From contig WRJW01000215.1 in assembly GCA_009778375.1 (NCBI GenBank), positions 1 to 20,419 of the forward strand: a stretch of 20,419 bases of DNA. The letters are read 5' to 3'. How positions within the stretch are numbered: the first letter of the stretch is position 1; every line of letters starts with the position of its first letter. Of the stretch, positions 1 to 7,735 are shown piece after piece. A model generated the notes under the pieces. That model saw nothing but the letters and a program-made list of their open reading frames with translations, searched no databases and was not told where the DNA came from. This DNA comes from Bacteroidota bacterium (GTDB taxonomy: Bacteria; Bacteroidota; Bacteroidia; Bacteroidales; UBA932). The translations under genes were made by a program, and so were the position numbers.

Positions 1-639
1 CTAGAATACGGGTTTGATGGATATGATTTTGGGTGGATCTATCGTCCGGTCTTTATTTGGGCCTGTAGTCGGTTCATTAGCAATGGTGTCGATTACCTCA
101 AAACCGTCGATCACTTCTCCGTAAATGGTGTAGTTCCCATCCAAATGTTTGGCGCCATCGTCGGTATGGACAATGTAGAATTGTGAACCGGAAGAGGCCT
201 TTTCGGGGTTGTTGGAGCGTGCAGCGGCAAGAGCGCCCCGTTTATGGGTTAGTCCGGGCACAATTTCTGCCGGAATCGTATAGTTCACTCCGCTCGTACC
301 GCCGTATTCCAATTGGATTTTGGTAGGCGCCTCTCCCGTTTCTCCGGCTTGGATCATAAACCCTTTGACCACACGGTGAAAGAGAATGCCATCGAAATAG
401 CGGTCTGCCACTAATTTTGCAAAATTGTCGCGGTGGCCGGGGGTCTCTTTATAGAGTTTGATGCGCATAGTGCCGTGGGTGGTTTCGAGGTCAAAAAGGG
501 GCTCTTCGGGCAGGTCGGCAACGTCAAAGAGTGGGCCGGCAGGCTCCGGATCGATTTGGGCATTTTCTTTTTTGGATGCTTGGTTGCCACACGATGCAGC
601 AAGCAGCGTGCTGATGATAAGGCAGGGGATAAGTTTCAT
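1..639 (-). CDS. Lipoprotein peptidyl-prolyl cis-trans isomerase (cyclophilin type)
   Basis: Complete 212-residue protein, with its TAG stop on the first three bases of the window. A lipoprotein signal peptide ends in LAAS-Cys17, so the mature protein should be lipid-anchored and face the periplasm or cell surface. An acidic, proline-rich linker (about 20-48) leads into one cyclophilin domain (about 48-210). Visible family landmarks are FHRVVKGFMIQAG (87-99, with the catalytic Arg89) and GSQFYI (151-156), which line the proline-binding pocket. The family speeds cis-trans isomerisation of X-Pro bonds and helps exported proteins fold; this is family knowledge. The GE after IQA replaces the more common GD. 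It is divergent from the patatin-barrel gene across 69 bases with a promoter element for each direction. Function as an isomerase is confident; clients are unknown. Confidence 0.95.
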   Translation of the reverse strand: MKLIPCLIISTLLAASCGNQASKKENAQIDPEPAGPLFDVADLPEEPLFDLETTHGTMRIKLYKETPGHRDNFAKLVADRYFDGILFHRVVKGFMIQAGETGEAPTKIQLEYGGTSGVNYTIPAEIVPGLTHKRGALAAARSNNPEKASSGSQFYIVHTDDGAKHLDGNYTIYGEVIDGFEVIDTIANEPTTGPNKDRTIDPPKIISIKPVF

Positions 640-655
640 AATGTAAAGAATTAAC

Positions 656-663
656 TATATTTG
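656..663 (+). promoter_or_regulatory. -7 promoter element (TATATTTG) for the patatin-flippase pair
   Basis: Exact TAnnTTTG match 45 bases before the ATG at 709. It lies only 16 bases from the opposing element for the cyclophilin gene, so the two transcription start regions cross. No clear -33 box. Confidence 0.5.
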
Positions 664-679
664 GCGTCAAATTAAAGTT

Positions 680-687
680 CAAATATA
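680..687 (-). promoter_or_regulatory. -7 promoter element (TATATTTG) for the cyclophilin gene
   Basis: On the minus strand the bases read TATATTTG, an exact match to the Bacteroidetes -7 consensus TAnnTTTG, about 40 bases before the cyclophilin ATG. No good -33 TTTG box is seen. Inferred by position and consensus. Confidence 0.5.
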
Positions 688-708
688 CACAAATTTCTAA
701 AAATCGGT

Positions 709-3027
709 ATGAGCAAGAGTGCGGCTTATTTACTCTTTGGATTTCTTTTACTTGGCATTACATTGAGCGGGCAGACGGTAGGCCTTGTTTTGGGTGGGGG
801 CGGTGCCAAAGGATTGTCTCATATAGGTGTGATTAAGGCGTTGGAAGAGAACAATATACCGATTGACTATGTAGCCGGCACTTCGATAGGTGCCATTATT
901 GCAGGTTTGTACGCAGCAGGCTACACCCCGGACGAAATGATTGAACTTATTCATTCAGACGATTTTAATTCATGGTATCGAGGCTTGGACGAACATGGGT
1001 ACGCCACCTACGTCTACCGCCGCGACCCCACCCCCGATATGTTTACCTTTAATTTTGGGCGGAGCGACAAGGCAGAAGATAAAGGACTTAGAATAAATTT
1101 GCCCGTCAGTTTGGTACCGGCTTATCAAATGGACCTGGCCGTGGTGCAGCTCTTTGCACAAGCCGGCGCCCGTTCGGGCTACGATTTTGACCGGTTGATG
1201 GTTCCTTTTCGCTGTGTCTCCTCTGATGTGGTACGCAAAAAGCCATATATTGCCCGTTCGGGCGATTTGGGCTCCGCAATCAGGGCGTCCATGACCTTTC
1301 CCTTAGTCTTTAAACCCATTATGATCGATTCGGTATTGATGTTTGACGGAGGGGTCTACGATAATTTTCCCCTTGGCGTACTGGAGCAGGAGTTTAATCC
1401 CGACCTTATTATCGGGGTGCGTTGCCTTGAGGTTACCAAAATACCTTCCGAAGACGACGTGGTACGACAGATAAGTAATTTAGTCATGTATAAACCCAAC
1501 TACGATATTCCCGAAGAAAGGGGGGTGCTAATCAGTGCGGATTATACAAAATATGCCCTGCTTGATTTTCAAAAAGTGGATGAAATTGTGGAGAAAGGAT
1601 ACGAAACGGCCTTGACTTATATAGCAGAGCTAAAGCATAAAATCGACAGGCAGATGAATCCGGACACTCTTGTCCGCAAACGAGCTGCCTTTAGATCAGG
1701 TTATCCTCCTTTGGTTTTTAGGGAGGTACAGGTCCAAGGTTCGGTCAGTCCAAAACAGCGGCAGTTTATTGACCGCACCCTTAGGCAGGATCGGAATCAA
1801 CCTTTTGACTTTGACCAGTTAAAGCATGGGTACTACCGCGTATTGGCTGCGGGTCAGGTCAACACTTTTTATCCCCGTGCCCAAATGCGTCCCGATTCCC
1901 TCTTTGACGTCTATATAAAAGCCACCAACGCTTCCCCTTTGCGCCTGTCCGTTGGCGGAAACATATCTTCTTCTTCGCTTAATCAGGTGTATTTGGGAAT
2001 GGAGTACAGGTTTTTGGACGCAACCTTGGCCAAAATGGCCTTTGATGTTTGGGCCGGGCGGCTCTACAGCGGCGTAAACCTCTATTGGCGCCAGGATTTG
2101 GGGGTGCGTCCCCTCTTCTTTTACGAAATCAACTTGACCGCTCATCGTTTTGATTATTTTAGCGGCGCTCAAGACCTTTTTTATTCCGACGCTCATCCCA
2201 ACAATATGCAGGAAAACGAGGTGTTTGTTACGCTCAATGGGGGAATCCCCCTCTCTTTTCGAAGAAGTTATATCATGAAGCTTGGGGTCGACTTAGGCGC
2301 TAATTTTTACCGATACTTTTCCGTATCTGATTTTAACACCGACGATATCCCCGATCAGGCTACCTTAAGGTACGTATCTCCCTTTTTGACGATCAACCGA
2401 AATACATTGGATTACAAGCAGTACCCGACTCATGGCGACAATCACCTCATAAATATTCGCTTTGTCTCCGGATGGGAGACTTTTACCCCCGGTTCCCGCT
2501 CCACAAGGGTGGCCCGAACCGACAATAAACCAAAGTCTATGATTACGGCCCGCTACTACGACGAGCGGTACCTCGCCATTTCAGACCATTTTTCGCTGGG
2601 CATGTTAGCCGACATTGCCATCGGCGGCGGATCCTTTATGTCGGACTACATTTCTACGGTGATGGCCCAGCCCGCTTTTCAGCCCACGCCCCACAGCAAG
2701 ACGCTGATGTTGGATCAATATCGGGCAGAGAGTTATGTAGGCGGCGGATTGATGCCGGTGATCAAGTTTAATCAGAGCCTTGCCTTGCATCTGTCGGGAT
2801 TCTATTTTTTGCCCTATAAAAAGACGGTACAGGATGAATCGGGTAATTTATCCTATGCCCAAGCCTTTTCCCTCCACAGTTGGATGGCTTCGGCCGCTTT
2901 TGTATGGCAATCGCCGGTGGGTCCGGTAAGCCTTTCGACCAATTTTTACGATAAAGAGACCAACCAATTTTATACCCAGTTAAACATTGGTTATTTGATC
3001 TTTAAACGAAAAGCATTGTCGCGATGA
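709..3027 (+). CDS. Patatin-like phospholipase fused to an Omp85-type outer-membrane barrel
   Basis: 772 residues. A signal peptide (about 1-21) is followed directly by a patatin domain: the glycine-rich oxyanion loop GGGGAKG (29-35), nucleophile elbow GTSIG with Ser59, and the catalytic Asp213 in DGG (213-215). These give a complete Ser/Asp dyad, so lipid acyl-hydrolase activity is expected. Residues about 335-405 look like one POTRA-type module (VFREVQVQG...). The rest, to 772, is rich in alternating aromatic and polar strands typical of a 16-strand Omp85/BamA-family barrel. This order resembles type Vd (PlpD-like) autotransporters; whether the patatin part is released, exposed or periplasmic is unknown. 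The last residues are basic (after IGYLIF) rather than ending in an aromatic residue. Its stop overlaps the next start as ATGA, implying coupled translation with the flippase. Confidence 0.9.
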   Translation: MSKSAAYLLFGFLLLGITLSGQTVGLVLGGGGAKGLSHIGVIKALEENNIPIDYVAGTSIGAIIAGLYAAGYTPDEMIELIHSDDFNSWYRGLDEHGYATYVYRRDPTPDMFTFNFGRSDKAEDKGLRINLPVSLVPAYQMDLAVVQLFAQAGARSGYDFDRLMVPFRCVSSDVVRKKPYIARSGDLGSAIRASMTFPLVFKPIMIDSVLMFDGGVYDNFPLGVLEQEFNPDLIIGVRCLEVTKIPSEDDVVRQISNLVMYKPNYDIPEERGVLISADYTKYALLDFQKVDEIVEKGYETALTYIAELKHKIDRQMNPDTLVRKRAAFRSGYPPLVFREVQVQGSVSPKQRQFIDRTLRQDRNQPFDFDQLKHGYYRVLAAGQVNTFYPRAQMRPDSLFDVYIKATNASPLRLSVGGNISSSSLNQVYLGMEYRFLDATLAKMAFDVWAGRLYSGVNLYWRQDLGVRPLFFYEINLTAHRFDYFSGAQDLFYSDAHPNNMQENEVFVTLNGGIPLSFRRSYIMKLGVDLGANFYRYFSVSDFNTDDIPDQATLRYVSPFLTINRNTLDYKQYPTHGDNHLINIRFVSGWETFTPGSRSTRVARTDNKPKSMITARYYDERYLAISDHFSLGMLADIAIGGGSFMSDYISTVMAQPAFQPTPHSKTLMLDQYRAESYVGGGLMPVIKFNQSLALHLSGFYFLPYKKTVQDESGNLSYAQAFSLHSWMASAAFVWQSPVGPVSLSTNFYDKETNQFYTQLNIGYLIFKRKALSR

Positions 3028-4499
3028 CCCGCAACCCCATCAAACAGTTAGCCGGAGAGACGGCCGTTTACGGACTCAGTACCGTGTTGGCTCGGGTGCT
3101 CAACTTTTTCTTTGTGCCCCTCTATACCCGTATGCTCTCAACGGCCCATTACGGAACGGTCACGGAGTTTATGGCTTACATTGCCATTTTGCAGGTAGTC
3201 TTGTCGATGGGCCTTGAGACGGGTTGTTTTAGATTTGCCAATAAACACGATCGGCCGGACCATGTCTTTTCGTCGGCCTTAACCACTGTATTGACCCTGT
3301 CCCTGTTTGTATTGGGTATGTGCCTGATCTTTGCCCGTCCCATTGCCAGTGGATTGGGCTACGCCGGATACGGAAACTGTGTGGTATATATGGGCGCCAT
3401 TTTGGCCATGGATAATTTTACCTCCATTTTGTTTGCGCGATTGAGGTTTGAACATAAGGCCCTGCAATTTGCGCTCTTTAAAACCATCAAAATTTCGGGC
3501 GAATTACTCTTTAATATACTCCTCTTTTTTACCCTTCCTGCCTACCTGCAACAACATCCCGATTTCTTTATGAGGTATTTGGTGTCGGCGACTCCAGATT
3601 TTAGTTATGTGTTGTTTGCCATCTTTTTGAGTTGTGTTTTATCCCTGCTTCTGTTTATCCCCCGCCTCTTTAAAAAAGGGAGCTTCCGCTTTAACCCACA
3701 CCTTTGGAAATCGATGCTGATCTATGCTTTACCCCTGATGCTGGCCGGATTGCCCGGTATATTAAACGACTTTAGCGACCGTATACTCTTCCGCTTTTTT
3801 ACCCCCGAAAGCCATGTATGGCAATCCGACTTGGGCATTTTTCAGGCCGGAGTCAAGTTGTCGGTGCTTATGACCCTCTTTATCCAAATGTTTCGTTTTG
3901 CCGCCGAGCCTTTCTTTTTTGCCCAGGCCAAAGAGCAACAGAACAGAGCGCTTTATGCCCAAGTATTGAATTACTTCACCGCTTTTTGCATGCTTATCTT
4001 TTTGGGGGTAATGCTCTATATAGACCTTATTGGATTGATCATTGGCCCCTCCTTTCGGGCGGGCATAACGGTAGTGCCGATCATGTTGTTTGCCTACCTG
4101 TTGCTGGGTATGAGTTTTAATATATCGATATGGTACAAACTTTCGGAAAAGACATCGTACGCCCTCTACATCACCTGCGCCGGATTAGTAGTCACCCTTG
4201 TCGTCAACATCCTCTTTATGCCCCGCTACGGCTATACAGCAGCCGCTTGGGCGCACCTGCTCAGTTATACCGTGATTTTGGGGTTGAATATAGCGCTGGG
4301 GCAAAAACATTATCCGGTACCCTATCAGTGGAGAAGGATTGGACTTTATATAGTGGCCGGATTGATGATTTGGGGCGTTAGCCTCCTCCTCCCCGCTATG
4401 CCCCTATTCTTAAAATTGGGGGTACATACCGTATTGATAATGGGGTATCTCTTTTTGGTTTGGAGAGTAGAAAGAGAGGGGCAGCATTCACCTACTTGA
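3024..4499 (+). CDS. Polysaccharide / lipid-linked oligosaccharide flippase (Wzx/MVF-like)
   Basis: 491 residues, almost entirely hydrophobic with roughly 12-14 membrane spans. The N-terminal stretch (KQLAGETAVYGLSTVLARVL, then a FFFVPLYTRML segment and HYGTV) matches the oligosaccharide flippase family in the MOP exporter superfamily. Such proteins move undecaprenyl-linked sugar units across the inner membrane for LPS O-antigen, capsule or related glycans. The substrate cannot be read from sequence; a MurJ-like role in lipid II transport cannot be ruled out. The start overlaps the previous stop by four bases (ATGA), so it is probably translated by re-initiation. The 3' end overlaps the convergent antiporter gene by eight bases. 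In Bacteroidales I recall such a flippase lying close to dut, which fits here with the antiporter in between. Confidence 0.85.
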   Translation: MTRNPIKQLAGETAVYGLSTVLARVLNFFFVPLYTRMLSTAHYGTVTEFMAYIAILQVVLSMGLETGCFRFANKHDRPDHVFSSALTTVLTLSLFVLGMCLIFARPIASGLGYAGYGNCVVYMGAILAMDNFTSILFARLRFEHKALQFALFKTIKISGELLFNILLFFTLPAYLQQHPDFFMRYLVSATPDFSYVLFAIFLSCVLSLLLFIPRLFKKGSFRFNPHLWKSMLIYALPLMLAGLPGILNDFSDRILFRFFTPESHVWQSDLGIFQAGVKLSVLMTLFIQMFRFAAEPFFFAQAKEQQNRALYAQVLNYFTAFCMLIFLGVMLYIDLIGLIIGPSFRAGITVVPIMLFAYLLLGMSFNISIWYKLSEKTSYALYITCAGLVVTLVVNILFMPRYGYTAAAWAHLLSYTVILGLNIALGQKHYPVPYQWRRIGLYIVAGLMIWGVSLLLPAMPLFLKLGVHTVLIMGYLFLVWRVEREGQHSPT

Positions 4500-5718
4500 A
4501 AAAGGCGTTATAGAATCGCCGCAAGCCTCCCTGTCTGTTGTTTAGAAAAATCAACACCGACGTGGCGAGTATCGAAAAAAATACCACTGAATAGGTAATG
4601 TTCTTGATCATAAGGCCGTCAGGCATCCCCGCCTGTGCAGGAATGGTAGCGAGTACGGCGGCGGCCAATCCCTTGGGCGTCATGATAGCGATAATCCCTT
4701 TGTCAAAACTATTGGCCCCTTTTGGCGAAGCAATCTTTGCCACAAAAAGCCTGATGAGGTAGAGTGTCCCAGTAATGATTAAGCCGATGAGGATCGACTT
4801 GAGGTCGTCAAAAACAATAGACAAACCAATGTACACAAAGAAAAAGGTCTTGAGCAAAAAGGTTATTTCGCGCAGGAATATAATCTCGGTGTCGTTTAAC
4901 TTATGCACGCTGCCCAGCACCTTTTGTACCACGAAATCGGGAAAAAGGTCGATATTGGCAAGGGTAATTCCAAAAGCCAATGCGGCAATGGCTCCGTTAA
5001 AGCCAAGCAGTTCTGTAATGCCGTAAACAACAAAAACAAAAGCCGGCGTGGTAAAGATGGAGTTTTGTATTTGGCGCATCAACTCCAGAATCCTTGACCA
5101 AACTAAGGCGGCCGTTACGCCAATGAGGATCGCCAGCACAAAAGAGAGGGTAATCGACCAAAAGATAGGAGATACGCTTACGTCGCCGCTTTGAAATGAT
5201 TGGACGCAGGCAAGCGTTACCACAATGCAAAGCACGTCTGTGATGGCCGATTCGAGTATCAGGGAGGTTCTTGAATTTTCGCCTATGTTCAGTTGTTTTA
5301 CGAGTGGAATAACCACAGCGGAAGAGGTGCCTCCGAGTATGGCGCCCAGCGAGATGGCTCCGGATAAGGTAAAACCAAGCAGCAAAAATGCAATGGCTGT
5401 AATAATGAGTACCGCCCCCAAAAAACCCACAACAGTCAGGCTCAGGGTACTCTTCCAAGACGATTTGAGCATGGAGAGCGAAAGGGTGGTTCCGCTTTCA
5501 AAGAGAATGACAACAAGGGTAATGGAGGTAAATACGGGGCCCAAAAAGCCAAAATCGCCGGGCGACACTATCCCAAGCGCAGGCCCAATGATTAGCCCAA
5601 CGATCATCAGCAACAAAACATCGGGCACCATTTTCTTGTTGTAGAGTGCAGCAAAGAGATGCGCCAAAAAGACCAACAGTCCTATTGCTACCAATGCCAA
5701 GGGGATAGATGAGTTCAT
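4492..5718 (-). CDS. Cation/proton antiporter (CPA family, membrane domain only)
   Basis: 408 residues, about 11-13 membrane spans. It begins with a hydrophobic signal-anchor-like helix, followed by the conserved MIVGLIIGP segment, the FESG turn and an ESAITDVLCI stretch that carries the membrane aspartate expected for ion binding in CPA-type Na+/H+ or K+/H+ antiporters. A second hallmark, GGTSSAVVIPLVKQL, matches the crossover region of the family. There is no C-terminal TrkA-N/RCK or other cytoplasmic regulatory domain, so it is a minimal transporter for cytoplasmic pH or monovalent-cation homeostasis. Ion specificity cannot be told. It is convergent with the flippase (8-base overlap) and divergent from dut. 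ATG start at 5716-5718. Confidence 0.85.
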   Translation of the reverse strand: MNSSIPLALVAIGLLVFLAHLFAALYNKKMVPDVLLLMIVGLIIGPALGIVSPGDFGFLGPVFTSITLVVILFESGTTLSLSMLKSSWKSTLSLTVVGFLGAVLIITAIAFLLLGFTLSGAISLGAILGGTSSAVVIPLVKQLNIGENSRTSLILESAITDVLCIVVTLACVQSFQSGDVSVSPIFWSITLSFVLAILIGVTAALVWSRILELMRQIQNSIFTTPAFVFVVYGITELLGFNGAIAALAFGITLANIDLFPDFVVQKVLGSVHKLNDTEIIFLREITFLLKTFFFVYIGLSIVFDDLKSILIGLIITGTLYLIRLFVAKIASPKGANSFDKGIIAIMTPKGLAAAVLATIPAQAGMPDGLMIKNITYSVVFFSILATSVLIFLNNRQGGLRRFYNAFFK

Positions 5719-5737
5719 ATTCTTTTTTTTTGAACGA

Positions 5738-5745
5738 TAAAGGTA
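5738..5745 (-). promoter_or_regulatory. Near-consensus -7 element (TACCTTTA) for the antiporter
   Basis: Minus-strand TACCTTTA differs from TAnnTTTG only in the last base and lies 20 bases before the antiporter ATG. It differs by that one base from the TACCTTTG elements found upstream of the S41 and GLPGLI genes. Confidence 0.35.
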
Positions 5746-5765
5746 GCAATTTACAACTTTAGTTT

Positions 5766-5773
5766 TAGATTTG
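5766..5773 (+). promoter_or_regulatory. -7 promoter element (TAGATTTG) for dut-murF
   Basis: Exact TAnnTTTG match 27 bases before the dut ATG at 5801. It is the only candidate seen before the closely spaced dut and murF genes. Confidence 0.5.
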
Positions 5774-5800
5774 CAGGGTTAATTTTTCACAAAACACTTC

Positions 5801-6232
5801 ATGAACGTTCGTATTGTAAACACTTCGCCCTATCCGCTACCACATTATGCCACGCCCGGGGCGGCGGGTATGGACCTCTACGCCCATATTCCCGATCCGA
5901 TTATTTTGCACCCCTTGCAGCGCAGTTTGGTGCCTACCGGACTATTCATTGAACTGCCGGTGGGGTACGAGGCCCAAATTCGTCCCCGAAGCGGCTTGGC
6001 CGCCAAGCATGGAGTAGGCGTGGTCAATAGCCCGGGCACCATTGATGCCGATTACCGCGGTGAGATCAAAGTGATTTTGGTCAATTTATCGGACCATCCT
6101 TTTACCCTTAATCCGGGAGAACGCATTGCCCAAATGGTAGTAGCGGCCCATGAGCGGGTAGCCTGGCAACAGGTGGATCAGTTAAACGAGACGGAACGGG
6201 GCGCCGGAGGATTTGGATCAACAGGTACATAA
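5801..6232 (+). CDS. dut: dUTP diphosphatase (trimeric dUTPase)
   Basis: 143 residues, standard length for the homotrimeric dUTPase that hydrolyses dUTP to dUMP and pyrophosphate, keeping uracil out of DNA and feeding dTMP synthesis. All five family motifs are visible in order: I GAAGMDLYA (20-28), II RPRSGLA (61-67), III NSPGTIDADYRGEIKV (76-91, with the catalytic-water Asp82 and the uracil-stacking Tyr85 region), IV NPGERIAQ (104-111), and V RGAGGFGSTG (133-142), the glycine-rich P-loop-like tail that closes over the triphosphate. The product is complete and should be active. It is followed after 12 bases by murF on the same strand, so they are probably co-transcribed. Confidence 0.97.
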   Translation: MNVRIVNTSPYPLPHYATPGAAGMDLYAHIPDPIILHPLQRSLVPTGLFIELPVGYEAQIRPRSGLAAKHGVGVVNSPGTIDADYRGEIKVILVNLSDHPFTLNPGERIAQMVVAAHERVAWQQVDQLNETERGAGGFGSTGT

Positions 6233-6244
6233 TAACTAACGGCC

Positions 6245-7591
6245 ATGAAAGATTTGTATTCCTTGTTTTTGAAATACCCATCGGTTTCTACCGACAGCCG
6301 CAACATTGGCGCGGGCGATCTCTTTTTTGCCCTCAAAGGGGATAATTTTGACGGAAATGATTATGCGGAGAAGGCATTGGAATCGGGAGCCGCTTACGCC
6401 GTAATAGACCGTCCTGAACTCTTTGAAACATCTCCTTTTGGACGAGCGGCAGAGGAAAAGGAGCGGTTGAGTCATGCAGAGGAGGGGATGCGGTTGATTT
6501 TGGTGTCCGATGTGTTGGCGGCGTTGCAGCAGTTGGCGCGGCATCATCGGCAGGCGTTAAAGACTCCTGTGGTGGCACTTACGGGAACTAATGGCAAAAC
6601 CACTACCAAAGAGTTGATTGCCGCCGTACTATCCACCAAATACAAGGTGTGCGCCACAGAAGGCAACCTGAACAACCATATTGGCGTGCCCCTGACGTTG
6701 TTGCGTATGGATAAAACCACCCAGGTAGCCGTGGTGGAAATGGGGGCCAACCACCCCGGAGAGATTGCGTCAATAGCCGCCATTGCCCAACCCGATTACG
6801 GATTGATCACCAATGTGGGTAAAGCGCACTTAGAAGGATTTGGCTCTTTAGAGGGGGTGATGCAGACCAAAGGGGCGCTCTACGAATCGGCCCAACGACT
6901 CTTTGTGAACGCCGACAATCCCCTGTTGTGCGGCATGGCGAATGAAAGAGGCGGACAAAAAGAGAAACATTGGTATGGATTGAAGTACCAAAAAGCATCG
7001 ATATGGCCGGTAGATGGGCTACACCCGTTCCTGCGGCTTGAAGTTTGGGGCTATCCAACTATCGAAACGCAACTGATTGGCGCGTATAATGCAGATAATG
7101 TATTGGCGGCGTTATCTGTGGGGAGGTGTTTTGGAGTAGATCCGCTCTTGGCGGCAGCAGCCATCAAACAGTACAGACCCTCCAATAACCGATCGCAATG
7201 GATGCAAACCGCCCAAAATGCCCTGATTGTAGACGCCTACAACGCCAATCCCACCAGCATGGCGGCGGCTTTAGACAATTTTGAACAACTTCCGCTACAG
7301 AATAAGGCGGTGATCCTGGGAGATATGCTCGAACTTGGGGCCGATTCGGAACAGGAACATATAACCTTAATCCGGAGATTGGTTCGGCTGCATGAGCGCG
7401 GAATAATCGGGCAGATTTTTTTGGTGGGACCCAAGTTGGGATTGGCGGCTGGCGAACACTTGTGCTGCCGTTGTTTTACTAATGCGGGAGCCTTGAATGC
7501 CTATTTATCTGAGCATCAATTAACAGATTCCGTCATCCTGATTAAAGGTTCGCGGGGCATGAGGTTGGAGCAGGTATTGGAGGTACTGTAA
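6245..7591 (+). CDS. murF: UDP-N-acetylmuramoyl-tripeptide--D-alanyl-D-alanine ligase
   Basis: 448 residues. MurF adds D-Ala-D-Ala to UDP-MurNAc-tripeptide in the cytoplasm, the last cytoplasmic step of the peptidoglycan nucleotide precursor. The N-terminal UDP-binding domain shows STDSR (15-19). The ATPase domain has the Mur-ligase P-loop GTNGKTT (114-120), then EGNLNNHIGVPLTLL, VEMGANHPGEI and NVGKAHLEGFGS, all standard. The C-terminal domain shows DAYNANPTSM and ILGDMLELG. Residues about 62-83 form a charged insertion (Glu/Lys/Arg-rich) between the first domain strands and the LILVSDVL strand, longer than usual in that loop as I recall the family. The gene sits 12 bases after dut and ends about 145 bases before the ATPase gene. 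Confidence 0.97.
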   Translation: MKDLYSLFLKYPSVSTDSRNIGAGDLFFALKGDNFDGNDYAEKALESGAAYAVIDRPELFETSPFGRAAEEKERLSHAEEGMRLILVSDVLAALQQLARHHRQALKTPVVALTGTNGKTTTKELIAAVLSTKYKVCATEGNLNNHIGVPLTLLRMDKTTQVAVVEMGANHPGEIASIAAIAQPDYGLITNVGKAHLEGFGSLEGVMQTKGALYESAQRLFVNADNPLLCGMANERGGQKEKHWYGLKYQKASIWPVDGLHPFLRLEVWGYPTIETQLIGAYNADNVLAALSVGRCFGVDPLLAAAAIKQYRPSNNRSQWMQTAQNALIVDAYNANPTSMAAALDNFEQLPLQNKAVILGDMLELGADSEQEHITLIRRLVRLHERGIIGQIFLVGPKLGLAAGEHLCCRCFTNAGALNAYLSEHQLTDSVILIKGSRGMRLEQVLEVL

Positions 7592-7603
7592 GGGAAACTG
7601 GAT

Positions 7604-7631
7604 TTGCTCAAAAATACGTTTTTTCCTGTGG
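7604..7631. repeat. Imperfect 28-base direct repeat, copy 1 (left of the ATPase gene)
   Basis: Matches 9101-9128 in 24 of 28 bases, with the last 15 (cgttttttcctgtgg) identical. Copy 2 is inside the 3' end of the glycosyltransferase gene. Read on the minus strand in that same frame, copy 1 encodes HRKKRIFEQI against HRKKRTFGQL in the gene, so it looks like a duplicated scrap of that coding end. The two copies bracket the ATPase gene. Confidence 0.6.
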
Positions 7632-7643
7632 GCCTAAAATTTT

Positions 7644-7660
7644 ATTTATTTTTAATAAAT
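7644..7660. terminator. Small AT-only hairpin after murF
   Basis: Perfect inverted repeat ATTTATT / AATAAAT with a three-base loop, in the gap between murF and the ATPase gene. It has no G/C pairs, so it is a weak terminator candidate at best; it may be simple AT-rich sequence. Confidence 0.2.
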
Positions 7661-7686
7661 AGCCCCCCTATTTCTTAAAAAATTAT

Positions 7687-7694
7687 TATTTTTG
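7687..7694 (+). promoter_or_regulatory. -7 promoter element (TATTTTTG) for the DUF4143 ATPase
   Basis: Exact TAnnTTTG match 41 bases before the ATG at 7736, in a strongly AT-rich stretch where chance matches are more likely. It suggests the ATPase gene is transcribed separately from murF. Confidence 0.4.
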
Positions 7695-7735
7695 TATCAT
7701 ATTAAAACGGAACGTTTAAAAATATTATACTTATA

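Noticed and set aside
4775..5644. Plus-strand frames of up to 139 codons inside the antiporter gene
   Set aside because: They are antisense to a well-conserved membrane protein and have no family features; the same holds for other long antisense frames across the window.
7644..7660. Strong rho-independent terminator after murF
   Set aside because: The stem is made only of A/T pairs and has no proper T-tract, so it would be unstable.
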